From: Macrothele yani
Taxonomy: Eukaryota > Arthropoda > Arachnida > Araneae > Macrothelidae
Direction: 5' to 3'
Length of the DNA: 64,000 nucleotides
Assembly (NCBI GenBank): GCA_039090855.1
Contig: CM077023.1
Coordinates: forward strand, 86,279,127-86,343,126
Shown: positions 44,851 through 54,578 of the stretch, one piece after another
How the letters are laid out: every line of letters begins with the position of its first letter
How positions within the stretch are numbered: position 1 is the first letter of the stretch
Translations under genes and position numbers: made by a program
Notes under the pieces: generated by a model
Told to the model about the DNA's origin: nothing
Databases searched by the model: none
What the model saw: the letters and a program-made list of their open reading frames with translations, nothing else

Positions 44851-46017
44851 GTCTGTACGGTAATTAGCACTTTTCGGTTGTCTTGCCTTTGCAGACATTA
44901 CTTTTTTCCCAACCCAATAGTTAGAAAAGTTTCTGCCCTGCTGCAGCTGCCCCGAACAACTATAATTGATGCAACCGTAAAAAAAGTGGAAACGCCTAAG
45001 ATCTACAACAGCGGAATCTCGACCTGGCAAGCCACGTAAAATGACAGAAAGGGACCCCCAAGTGCTGAAGCGAGTGGTGCGACAAAATCGCCTGTCCTTG
45101 GTTGCAACACTCACCACCGAACTCCAAAATGCCTCTGGAAGTAATGCCAGCTCCGAAACGGTTAGTCGAGAGCTGAAGTGAATGGAGTTCCATGCCCCTA
45201 CAGCTGCACACAAGCCTAACAGCAGTAAGAGAAAAACCAAGCGTCGGTTACACTGGTGTAAAGCTCAACACCAGTGGACTCTGGTGCAGTGGAAACGAAA
45301 TCTTTGGATTGACGAATCACGCTTTACCGTCTAAAAGTCCGGCGGACGAGTCTGGGTGTGGATGATGCCAGGTGAAAGCTATTTGTCCGACTGTTTTGCG
45401 CCAACTGTAAAGTTTGGTGCAAGAGGCATCATGTTCTGGGACTGTTCTTTATAGTTCGGGATGGACCACTGGTTCTAATGCCCGAAAATCTTAACGCTTT
45501 CCCCTATAATGGCATTCTCGACAATTCCGTGCTTCCAACATAATCGCAAGAGATATATGAAGGCTCTTTACCACAGCACAATACCCACGTCCACAAAGCG
45601 AGGTTCATGGAGGAATGGTTTGATGAGATGGATGTGGAAGAACTTCACTGGCCTGCACAGAGCTCTCATGGAACACCCTTGGGATGAACTCGAACACCAA
45701 CTGTGTGCCAGGTCAACCTTCCGACATCGGTGGCAGACGTGACTAATGCTCTTGTGGAAGAATGGAAGGCAATCCCCTCGGTAACGTACCAAAATCTAGT
45801 TGAAAGCCTTTCCAGCAGAATAGATTCTGCGATAGCAGCAAAGGGTGGACCAACTCCATGATAATTCCATTCCTATTGCAAGAACTTTGTCGATAGGAAG
45901 GGTCCAGATACTTTAGATCGGATAATGTACGTAAAAGCAATAGTGACTGAACAGCAAGTTCGTTCTTGTGCATTGCAGTTTAGCTGTTTGTCATCTCACC
46001 CTGTTCAGCATTAAATT

Positions 46018-46130
46018 TGTGACGTACAACTGTGGTGAAGCACGAGTCAAAACGGCAAGTTGTAGCGATAAGCCTTGCCGGCGTAGTTCACTCCGGAGTA
46101 GGAAGAATCGAAATCCACCACCGGCAAAAA
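46018..46130 (+). mobile_element. SINE-like repeat, family 2, copy e
   Basis: gtgacgtacaactgtggtga is followed by gcacgagtcaaaacggcaag, gccggcgtagttcactccgg and a B-box-like gaatcgaaatccacc. Diverged and partly deleted relative to 29825-29990. Confidence 0.65.
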
Positions 46131-47180
46131 GAGCTTTTCTTCACACATTCGAAATTCAAAAGAAAGTAAACAAAATGGGAAGAAAGGAAAACAAAATTTA
46201 AAATTCCGAAATGATTAAATTTAGGTGCTGCCTAATATGGTACCACAGGTTTTCACAGCTGATTTTTCTCAAAAATGTATTTCAAAGTCAAAAGACAGAA
46301 AAATATCATTAGTTAATATCTAAAACTGATGATATCATGACGTTATATTTCATACTCACATTTTTTCGAGATTCACGGTGGCAGCAGCTCTAAAGCGCTT
46401 CTGGAACGTTTCTAGAGAGAATAAACTTCTTAAAGGAGTTCTTTCGGGCTTATTCTGGACTTTAAAATCTCTCTCAATAGGCCTCAGATGAAGTCAACAA
46501 GTATTGCTCCTCAGCTTCAGAAGATTTATAGGCTGCTAACTGGACTTTCTCCAGCATTCCGGACACATTCTTGTCTGGATCTCTTCCAGATTACGAAGAC
46601 AGCTGCGATAATAAGAAATTTCTTTTTCCGCAACTTGTATTAAAATCTCATTTTCCCTTTTCTGAACTTTGCCAAATCTCAATTTTTTATAGATAAACTA
46701 AAATTTCAGTATATAAATGTTTGTAGCTGCAGAGGACGAGGTTGGAAGCTAATCTTGTTGGAGCTTATCGCACAAAAAAAGCCCTTCAAACTTACTAATT
46801 TTCGAAATCCGCTTTTAGAATCTTTTAATCCAAGATTTATTCTGTTGCTTTTTCTGTCTATCTGGAAAGTGCTTTGTTCAAAAGCAGTGTGATTTTAAAG
46901 ACATTTAATTATGATTTAGCTCCATGCAGGGTTCAAAATCTACTAGAAACTATTAAAATTTATATGACTATGGCTCATGGTATAGCGTGATTCTTCATGG
47001 CATAATACAACCATATCTTGTGCTTTTAATACTCCGATGCTTCTTAAAAAATTGAGCAAAAATGACGCTGTATAGGGGGCTTCTTCAAAAATTGGGGAAA
47101 ATAGCGCAACAACACACCAGCTGTTTGGCTTACTCCTATTTCATGGATTCATCACGCGAACATCATGAAATCGGGCATGG
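46131..47180. other. Interval without recognised genes
   Basis: AT-rich; no TE domain or RNA gene recognised. Confidence 0.45.
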
Positions 47181-47655
47181 GTCAGTTTCACTCACCCCAA
47201 TCTCTGATCCTTATCAGATAGGTCAGTTTCACTCACCCCAATCTCTGATCCTTATCAGATAGGTCAGTTGCACTCGAAAGGAAGACAACAAAACGATCGA
47301 CTACACTCACCCAGCCCTTGCTTACCAGAGGGGAATGGGAAAAACCGGTGGGTGGAACAGGGAGCCTCCGGCATAAGATGCTCTCTGCTGGACTCCACCA
47401 ACTCACTGATAAACAGTATTGTTATTGCATCATTCTTCAAACAGCGATTGTAGAGGTAATATGAGGTTTATGTATAGCGAAAATGGGGAAAAACTGTTGA
47501 TACATTTCGGACACAAATTCTGTAAAGATCGAGAAACAGGGATAGGATGGAAGTGGCTTTGTATACTGTACAATGTATAGTATGCAAATGTTTGACAAAA
47601 CTGATTCATACCCCAACCATGACCCATCAAAACTGCTGTGCCACGAAATCCTATC
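47181..47655. repeat. Unclassified dispersed repeat, copy A, with 41-bp tandem duplication
   Basis: Collinear with 62970-63420: shared blocks include aggaagacaac, ggtggaacaggga, ggcataag, gttttg/gcaaa segments and a tgtgccac end. Copy A starts with two perfect 41-bp units (47181-47221, 47222-47262; each contains ctctgatccttatcagatag) and a partial third. No coding capacity or TE family was recognised. Confidence 0.75.
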
Positions 47656-47760
47656 AAATAATGTTAAGCGAAAAACAAAATAGACGATATTTCGAAACGG
47701 CTATTAGAACTGAGTATGTATATATATACTTAATGCCATATAGATGTAAGGTCAGGTGAT

Positions 47761-50700
47761 GCGTAACATCACAGCCTCTCCTTGACAAATGTCAACCCTG
47801 CCTTCTCGTGGTGCATCCTGTTCCCACTAAAGGGGCTCTGACGACCGCCAATAGCGGTATAACTATACCATCGGGATCAGAGGAAATGCTATCCCACACT
47901 CACCAACCCGCTTGGCCAGCGTGGTGAGTTATGGCCAAACACCTCCAAAATGACTCTACAACTTAAATCTTGGCCCTCAGTCTCCGGCAGCTGGAATGTA
48001 CCTGGCCAAGGCAGCGGCCAGTGCGACATGAAGGCAGAGGGTGCTAAGAATCCCCGGAGGACCGGACTAGGCTGCCATTTGATGCTGACCTTGGCTACCT
48101 ATAACGGACGCTCCCTATCTTCTGATTCAAGGCTTCTTGAATTGGAAGAGGAACTACAAAGGATCAAGTGGGACATCGTCGGGCTAAGTGAGGTAAGGAG
48201 AAAAGAAGAAGATCTCATTGAACTGAAAAGTGGACATCTCTTCTATTATCGTGGGACAGATACTGGCAGAACTAGTGGTGTTGGATTTATAATAAACAAG
48301 AAACTGAAGGATAAAGTGGTAGAAGTTGAAAGTTCCTCTGACAGAGCTGCACGACTCGTTATCCAACTATCGAGAAGATACCAGGCTCAGATTATTCAAA
48401 CTTATGCACCCACCACAAGTCATCCTGAAGAAGAAATTGAAGAATTTTATGAGGAAATTCGTCATCTAAATAATAAAGGTAAGCAGCACTTGAAGATAAT
48501 TATGGGAGATTTCAATGCAAAAATAGGGCAACGGCAACAGAATGAAACTTCAGTAGGTAAATTCGGTCACGGCAACAGAAACCAGCGTGGAAATACTCTC
48601 GTTGAGTTTGCAGAGGCAGAAGGATTTTTCATCTTGAACTCCTTTTTCAAGAAAAAGCCACACAGGAAATGGACATGGAGACATCCAATTGGGACGACAA
48701 GTGAAATTGATTTTATTATGTGTAACAAAAAATTCGTCATCGAAGACTGCAGTGTGCTGAACAAGTTCAACACAGGTAGTGACCATAGATTGGTGAGATG
48801 TAAGATGCACCTCAACACTAAACTGGAACGTGGCAAGCTCATAAGACAAACAAAATGTATTGACATAACCAACCTTAAAAAACACCATAATACTTTCAAG
48901 TTGGAACTGAAGAACAGATTCTCTGCTTTAGAAGGCCTAACATCGGAAGAAGTGGATATTTCGGAAGTTAACAGAAAAGTAACCAAAGCTCTAATGGAAA
49001 CAGCAACAAAATTAGCTGGGTCTAAGAACAAGTTGCATGTGAACAAATTATCAGGAAAAACCAAAATGTTGATGCAAAAAAGAAGAGAGATGAGGACAAC
49101 TAAAGAAGATGTGACTTCCAAAGTGGAATATATAGAGCTATGCAAGACAACACGAAAAAGTATCACTGAAGACGTAAGGAAATTCAACTGTGAGCTAGTG
49201 AGGAAAGCAATTGAAAACAACCAAAGCCTTAAGATAGCAAAGGGACATCTCAGTAAGGGAAGAAAACAGATTATGGCTCTGAGAAAAGAAGATGGTTCTA
49301 TAACAAGAAATAGAGGCGAAATTTTGACAAGAGTGAAAGATTTCTACTCCAAATTATATGAAAGGGATGATACATGTACTCCAGACATCATGAAAGGTAC
49401 CAGAGTTCTTCCAGTCCTCCCAGCAGAAGTTGCTCATGCAATCAAGAACATGAAGCGGGGGAAAGCTCCAGGAGAAGATGGAATTACTATAGACATCATA
49501 CAAGAAGCAAGTGGAGAAATTGAAACAGTACTCGCCCAAATTTTCACTCGATGCCTTAATGAAGGGAAGATTCCTGAGGATTGGAACAATGCTACAATGA
49601 TCCTGCTACATAAAAAAGGTGACATTGAGGATCTCAGGAACTACAGACCTATCAGCCTCCTATCAGTGGTTTATAAAATCTTCACTAAAGTTCTTTCACA
49701 CCGCTTGAAGGTAACACTGGACATGGCTCAACCGAGAGAACAAGCTGGATTCAGGAGTGGCTACAGCACAATAGATCATATCCACGTACTGAGAGAACTA
49801 ATTGAAAGAGCGAGGGAATATGAACTTCCATTGTGCATGGCTTTTATCGATTATGAAAAAGCCTTTGATTCGGTGAAACCATCAGCAGTTACCACGGCTC
49901 TGAAATCCTGCGGTATTGAAGATGCATACATTAATATTATTAATAACATCTATGAAAATGCAAGTGCAAAGATTCAGCTGTTTGAAAATACAACACACAT
50001 AAAAATTGGAAAGGGAGTGAGACAAGGTGACACCATATCTCCGAAGCTCTTTAATGCCACATTGGAAAATGTCTTTCAATCACTGAACTGGGAAAACAAA
50101 GGGATAAAGATTAATGGAGATTATCTAACCCACCTTCGTTTTGCTGATGACGTAGTCATTTTTGCAACTAGCCCATCAGAGCTGCAGAGTATGATCCAGG
50201 AACTTGCTGACAAGAGTAAAGAAGTGGGATTAAAAATGAACTTTCAGAAGACAAAAGTGATGTTCAATGCTTTTACAAGAAATGAAGATTTATCGATCGA
50301 TGGAGAAAAACTGGAGATAACAGATACATATGTTTATCTTGGACAGCAGATATCAAGTGAGGGTCACATTGATGAAGAAATTAATCGGCGTACAAAACTT
50401 GCCTGGAGAGCTTTTGGAAGAAACAGCATAATTTTCAAGAGCAATATGCCATTATGTCTTAAAAGAAAAGTGTTTGATCAATGCATCCTTCCAGTGCTTA
50501 CGTATGGTGCAGAGACGTGGACCTTAACTAAAAGAGACATACAAAGGCTGCAGACAACTCAAAGAAGCATGCAGAGGTGCATACTTGGTGTAACCAGGAG
50601 AGATAAGAAGAGGAACTCGTGGATCCGAAAAATGACGAGAGTGGAAGACATCATGATCAGAGTTAAATCCCTGAAATGGCAATGGGCTGGACATACTGCC

Positions 50701-50922
50701 AGAAGGACAGACCATAGATGGACAGCCGAAATTTTAGATTGGATTCCAAGGGACAGGAAAAGACCCAGAAAAAGACCACATGGGAGATGGGTGGATGAAA
50801 TTCGTAAATATGCGGGAGTGACATGGAGGAGACTGGCACAAGACAGACCGTTGTGGAGGAAACTTGGGGAGACCTTCGTCCAGCAGTGGATTGATAATGG
50901 TTGACAATGATGATGATGATGA
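47761..50922 (+). mobile_element. RTE/BovB-type LINE, apparently full coding length
   Basis: A presumed 5' untranslated region of about 190 bp precedes one long ORF. The ORF stop is followed at once by a (tga)n simple tail (gacaatgatgatgatgatga), the usual 3' end of RTE-clade LINEs. The 5' boundary is approximate and no target duplication was established. The fragments at 10545-11497 and 25268-29568 belong to the same family. Confidence 0.85.
47950..50904 (+). CDS. RTE/BovB LINE polyprotein: AP endonuclease and reverse transcriptase (984 aa)
   Basis: One uninterrupted frame of 984 codons. Residues about 45-285 form an APE-type endonuclease with TLATYNGRSL, LSEVR, TYAPTT (about 151), GDFNAKIG (about 187), a TSEIDFIM block and SDHRLV (about 277), all catalytic positions kept. 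After a linker, the reverse transcriptase has KAPGEDGIT, NYRPISLLSVVYKIFTK, AFIDYEKAFDSV (about 634), GVRQGDTISPKLFNATLE and LRFADDVVIF (about 731, catalytic FADD). The C-terminus has TYGAETWTLTKRDI, WQWAGHTARRTDHRW and WRKLGETFVQQW, the standard RTE/BovB tail. It nicks target DNA and primes cDNA there. The start Met is the first in frame; one at residue 27 or 45 is possible. No lesion is visible, so it may still be active. Confidence 0.93.
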   Translation: MTLQLKSWPSVSGSWNVPGQGSGQCDMKAEGAKNPRRTGLGCHLMLTLATYNGRSLSSDSRLLELEEELQRIKWDIVGLSEVRRKEEDLIELKSGHLFYYRGTDTGRTSGVGFIINKKLKDKVVEVESSSDRAARLVIQLSRRYQAQIIQTYAPTTSHPEEEIEEFYEEIRHLNNKGKQHLKIIMGDFNAKIGQRQQNETSVGKFGHGNRNQRGNTLVEFAEAEGFFILNSFFKKKPHRKWTWRHPIGTTSEIDFIMCNKKFVIEDCSVLNKFNTGSDHRLVRCKMHLNTKLERGKLIRQTKCIDITNLKKHHNTFKLELKNRFSALEGLTSEEVDISEVNRKVTKALMETATKLAGSKNKLHVNKLSGKTKMLMQKRREMRTTKEDVTSKVEYIELCKTTRKSITEDVRKFNCELVRKAIENNQSLKIAKGHLSKGRKQIMALRKEDGSITRNRGEILTRVKDFYSKLYERDDTCTPDIMKGTRVLPVLPAEVAHAIKNMKRGKAPGEDGITIDIIQEASGEIETVLAQIFTRCLNEGKIPEDWNNATMILLHKKGDIEDLRNYRPISLLSVVYKIFTKVLSHRLKVTLDMAQPREQAGFRSGYSTIDHIHVLRELIERAREYELPLCMAFIDYEKAFDSVKPSAVTTALKSCGIEDAYINIINNIYENASAKIQLFENTTHIKIGKGVRQGDTISPKLFNATLENVFQSLNWENKGIKINGDYLTHLRFADDVVIFATSPSELQSMIQELADKSKEVGLKMNFQKTKVMFNAFTRNEDLSIDGEKLEITDTYVYLGQQISSEGHIDEEINRRTKLAWRAFGRNSIIFKSNMPLCLKRKVFDQCILPVLTYGAETWTLTKRDIQRLQTTQRSMQRCILGVTRRDKKRNSWIRKMTRVEDIMIRVKSLKWQWAGHTARRTDHRWTAEILDWIPRDRKRPRKRPHGRWVDEIRKYAGVTWRRLAQDRPLWRKLGETFVQQWIDNG

Positions 50923-50924
50923 TA

Positions 50925-51618
50925 CGTAGGTTGTTCAAAAAGTTAAAGAAACTGACGTCATAGTGCCAAAACAAACCCACGGAGGAAAATGTAGCTGCCT
51001 GTGTGGAAGCACTTGCATGGTCAGTCACGTGATGACGCGCCGTTACAGCGCTCCGCTAGTTCCTTCTTGTAGTAGACAGCGAAGAGTTCATACGTGTTTC
51101 TGTAACCCAGTATGGATTTAAAACTGAAGCAAAGAGCAGCTATAAAAAATGTTGTGCGTTTGTATAAAACCGCCACAGAAACGCACGAAATGATTAAAAC
51201 AGCCTGACGTATGCACGAAATGATTAAAACAGCAGGGTTTGTCCCGTGCAATAATTTTGGATTGGCACGAGAAGTTTGTGAATGGTGAAGAGTCTGTGGA
51301 AGATGCACCACGCTCCTTTAGGCCTTCGACTTCGACTAGGAAGGTTAATGTCAATACCATCGAGGCACTCCTACGCGAAGAGCGCTGAATGACCATTGAG
51401 GAGGTTGCTAATGCGATTCAGATGTCCGTTGGTTCCGTTGATGACTTTGTGAGAAACGGGTTGTGGTACCGAAAAGTTTCTGCAAAGTGGATTCCCCACT
51501 TGCTCACGGATAAACCCCCCAAGGTAAATCGTGTTATCACTTGTCGCCAATGGAAGTGCCGGCTACGGCGTGAACCACAGTTTTTGGATCGAGTCGTCAC
51601 ATCTTTGAAACATTTTTC
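50925..51618 (+). pseudogene. mariner relic, N-terminal half
   Basis: Immediately after the LINE tail, a terminus-like ta / cgtaggttgttcaaaaagtt leads to MDLKLKQRAAIKNVVRLYKT (51113), a mariner N-terminus. A duplicated HEMIKTA stretch, broken frames, and then at 51389-51640 MTIEEVANAIQMSVGSVDDF and YRKVSAKWIPHLLTDK follow. The match ends at a DRVVT stretch, just before the catalytic domain, where a Tc1 relic in opposite orientation begins. It is a different mariner subfamily from the two others in the window. Confidence 0.8.
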
Positions 51619-51619
51619 A

Positions 51620-52238
51620 CCATTTCCATCCAGAGCCTGACAAGTAACGACCAACCATTTTTCATTGGATTTAAGTCTGGGCTCCGAGACGGCCAGTCCA
51701 TTACATCTATTTTTTTATTAGTACATGCTGTCGACGCCACACCCACCCTTCAGATCGGTATATCTGGAAACGGGATTCATCTGACCACACGATGCGGCGC
51801 CACTCTGCAGAGGTTTAGTTTTGATGTTCCCGGCACCAGTCGAGGCGTAATGTCCGATGGCGAACATCAACAGTGGCACACGAGTAGGGCATAGACTTCC
51901 GTAGCCCAGGGTACGCAGAATGCGCCGTAACGTTCGCTCGCTGACGCTGTTTGGGCCTCCGACCTTTAACCCGGATGTGATTTACGCCGCCTTTCCCAAG
52001 CGGTCGTTCTGTACGAGACTGGATAATCTACGTCGACCCCGGCTCTCAATGGCATATGGTCGGCCTCTGTTTGCTCTTTTTTATGTCCGTCGATAGTATA
52101 TTGATAGGGTTGCCTTAGGGAACCCTTGGGTTCTTATCACTTGGGCGATAGAATGAACCATCTGTCTTGCGCCGTCAATGCGTTCACGATCAAAGTTGCT
52201 CAGATCACCACGTTTTCCCATGTTCGTCGATTGCGATA
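51620..52238 (-). pseudogene. Tc1-like relic, N-terminal to first catalytic block
   Basis: The minus strand begins at about 52218 with MGKRGDLSNFDRERIDGARQ, then MVHSIAQVIRTQGFPKATLS (helix-turn-helix), TLRRILRTLGYGS, TRVPLL and a DESRFQIYRSEGWV-like first-Asp block near 51760. The rest of the catalytic domain is lost at the junction with the mariner relic. The N-terminus resembles that of the Tc1 at 54579-55799. Confidence 0.75.
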
Positions 52239-52251
52239 CTGTCGAGAAGCC

Positions 52252-52669
52252 ACAGCCACACCACTGTATTTGTCATTTTCTTTTAGGACTTCCGTCCACA
52301 GTGAGTAGAGTTTAGGTCCCAGCCACCTACAGCGGGATCGCCTTTTGGGCAGGACACAGAAACGGAAGGAATAAGAGCAAGTCTAGTGACTTTGACAGAA
52401 CAGTTTGTAGTGAGATTAGAGTACAGTAGATGGCGCCACCGTACAAGTAAGATGTTGCACACAGAGTGGTGAGAGAATTTAAGGCGGGGCATATGAAAGG
52501 ATACCCATTTAACCAGTGGGTTCAGCCTGGGGGCCGTCACTTAACGTACTCGTCGGATATTCAGCGATTGTTAGTAAATCACACCATCTCTGAAAGATCA
52601 ACCCAGGTTCGAACCTGAGGACCTTCCATCGATAGTCTGACTCGCTAACCACTAAGCCATCCGCGGCTC
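52252..52669 (-). mobile_element. tRNA-derived SINE (family 3) with 13-bp target duplication
   Basis: The direct repeat ctgtcgagaagcc flanks the insert exactly (52239-52251 and 52670-52682). On the minus strand the head at the right end reads ggagccgcggatggcttagt (A-box tggcttagtgg) and then a perfect B-box ggttcgaacctggg. This is a tRNA-like head followed by about 330 bp of body. It inserted beside the Tc1 relic's start. The head could be a tRNA pseudogene, but the flanking duplication and long body favour a SINE. Confidence 0.8.
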
Positions 52670-52682
52670 CTGTCGAGAAGCC

Positions 52683-54058
52683 CTGCTGCTGTCCGCCTAT
52701 ATATCATCTGCGTTTGGTTTGGGTCTGTTCCACTCTGCGTGGGGGATGTCCATGTCAACTGCCCATCACCCCTATCTCTAATGTTTTGTCTACTAAGTGT
52801 ACTATATATTAATAATATATTATAGCAGAAATTTAGACGCAATTAACAATGTGCGCGTGACAAAACTTTTGCGCGTACATTATCAACATTTGTAGGCTAT
52901 CAGATGTGCAAAATTTTGTGCCAATTTTCAACATAAGCTGAGCACTTCTTGTTAAACCAATAATGCAGTTAGTGGATCGATATTTGGAGCGATAGTCAAT
53001 TTATGGAAATCCATTACATTATTCTTTCTACTTTAAGCATCACGAGATACGGTATTACCCTATTAATGTATGCCATAAATGCAACGATCTTTGCGATAGT
53101 TTTTTTGACTAAAACTTGATCTTTACACTATCAGTTTTCCATTAAAACTTAACATTACACTCCCAAATTATACCGATTACCAACTGAAAGCAAACCAAGG
53201 GTACGGGAAGATGTACGAATCAAATACTAATTTTTGTCTATATAAATTCACAATCATTCCTGAATTTCCAGTTAATGAGTAATAAGTCATTTCAGTTTTC
53301 CAGAGAAAACTGTCTTGAATTCATTCACTGTTGTGCACCATTTTTTTTTTTTTTTCCCAGGAGCAGTTTTCTTTGAGTCAAAGTGAACAGGGTAGGTATA
53401 ATTAAACAAATTATTAGAGTTTTTATCGTAGTTTCCATTAAAAAGTTAGCGAAAACTTTTGGACCTGCAGACTTTTTACTTATTTATTTTGTTTTCTAAG
53501 TAGCTGTCATCATTAATTCTAGCCAGCGAGCTTCCAATGTTCTAGAGTTCGACGCTCACAGCAAAATTAGTAATAAATCATTTAAGACGAAAAAAATGTT
53601 TTACCTGAGAAAAAAAAACGGCTTTTTAGATTTTTTTTTCCCTTCTTCATTTTTTTTTCCTTTTTCCTTTTTTTTTTTTTTTTAATGCTGATGCTTTGTG
53701 TGTTTAGTCAGCATAATGTCTGGTTAATATTCTTCTTCCTTGGGCAATATATTACAGGAATTTTTAAATATAATGATAAATATAAATGCCTCAAGTCAAA
53801 GTATGAAAGATGTTATCATTAACACCATGCATTAACACAATTTTGAAAAATCGAACGATCACTTTGGCAGATTTGCACGTATTTTCATTGATTTCATAAG
53901 GAAAGGGACCCAGGTTTCGGAACAATATGTCACCCATCTCACGCAAAATATAAATGGCAAGAAAACAATACGAACGGTTTGAAAAATGATCTACAGAAAT
54001 GTCAAAAAGGATTTCTCATACAAACATGCGAACAGCTAGGAGTTCAGCCATAATTTTT
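52683..54058. other. AT-rich interval with poly-T runs, no gene
   Basis: Long T runs near 53341-53358 and 53625-53685; no recognisable coding, TE or RNA feature. Confidence 0.5.
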
Positions 54059-54578
54059 AGCATGTCATTTGTAAAAAAATAGCGAGCTTATAGTAACTCT
54101 TTGTTCTTCCAGTCGACTGTGTACACCATATCTGTACAACTATTAGTCCAATTTGAAGTTTTCGTTTCCCCCGTTGGTAAGCTTGAAATGTGAGAGCGAT
54201 AATCCTTGCTTTCCTGTTTTGTTACAATGCATAACTTCGCCGCTAGATGGTGTAAAGGCAGCTGCTATCGAATTGAAAATACATTTCATTCCATATAATC
54301 AGTTCTAAATATCCGATTGAAAACTTTCTTTTTTCCATGCGATACCATTTGTAACGAAGACTATATTGGGTACAGTTTGTTTGTCAAGTAATGCACAGTT
54401 TTTTTTTTTTTTTTTTTTGCTAGGTTAAAGCGCAATTTTCCCGATATCTCCGCTTGTAAAGGTCTGATTTAAAATTTTTACTTTTCGTCGGTAGAACTTC
54501 TTTTAGAAAACGTTCTGCATATACAATTTATAATTTTTGGTAAAGAATGACTTCGCTGCTGTGTGGCGTTAGTGTATA

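Larger units (their letters stand above)
43399..45927 (+). mobile_element. Tc1-like relic interrupted by a mariner
   Basis: The left end cactatatgatcaaaagtat (43399, TA before it) pairs with an inverted, diverged right end (gatactttagatcggataatg) followed by TA at 45928-45929. An N-terminal transposase scrap (DFQHGTACKMYLSNK) lies near 43563. The main body resumes at about 44897 (KVSALLQLPRTTI near 44925), continues through RRLHWCKAQHQWTLVQWKRN-like text and a DESRFTV-like first-Asp block near 45310, and ends LVESLSSRIDSAIAAKGGPT at about 45860. Many stops and frame changes occur. Same subfamily as 20986-21725. How the Tc1 halves join around the mariner is uncertain. Confidence 0.75.

Noticed and set aside
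44332..45240. A 302-codon minus-strand open frame
   Set aside because: It runs antisense across the mariner and Tc1 relics and through the palindrome; no domain recognised.
48567..49220. A 217-codon minus-strand open frame within the LINE
   Set aside because: Antisense shadow of the endonuclease/linker coding region.
52590..52669. Genuine tRNA gene on the minus strand
   Set aside because: A and B boxes are good, but the acceptor and anticodon arms do not pair convincingly, and a 13-bp target duplication brackets a 418-bp insert, so a SINE head is the better reading.
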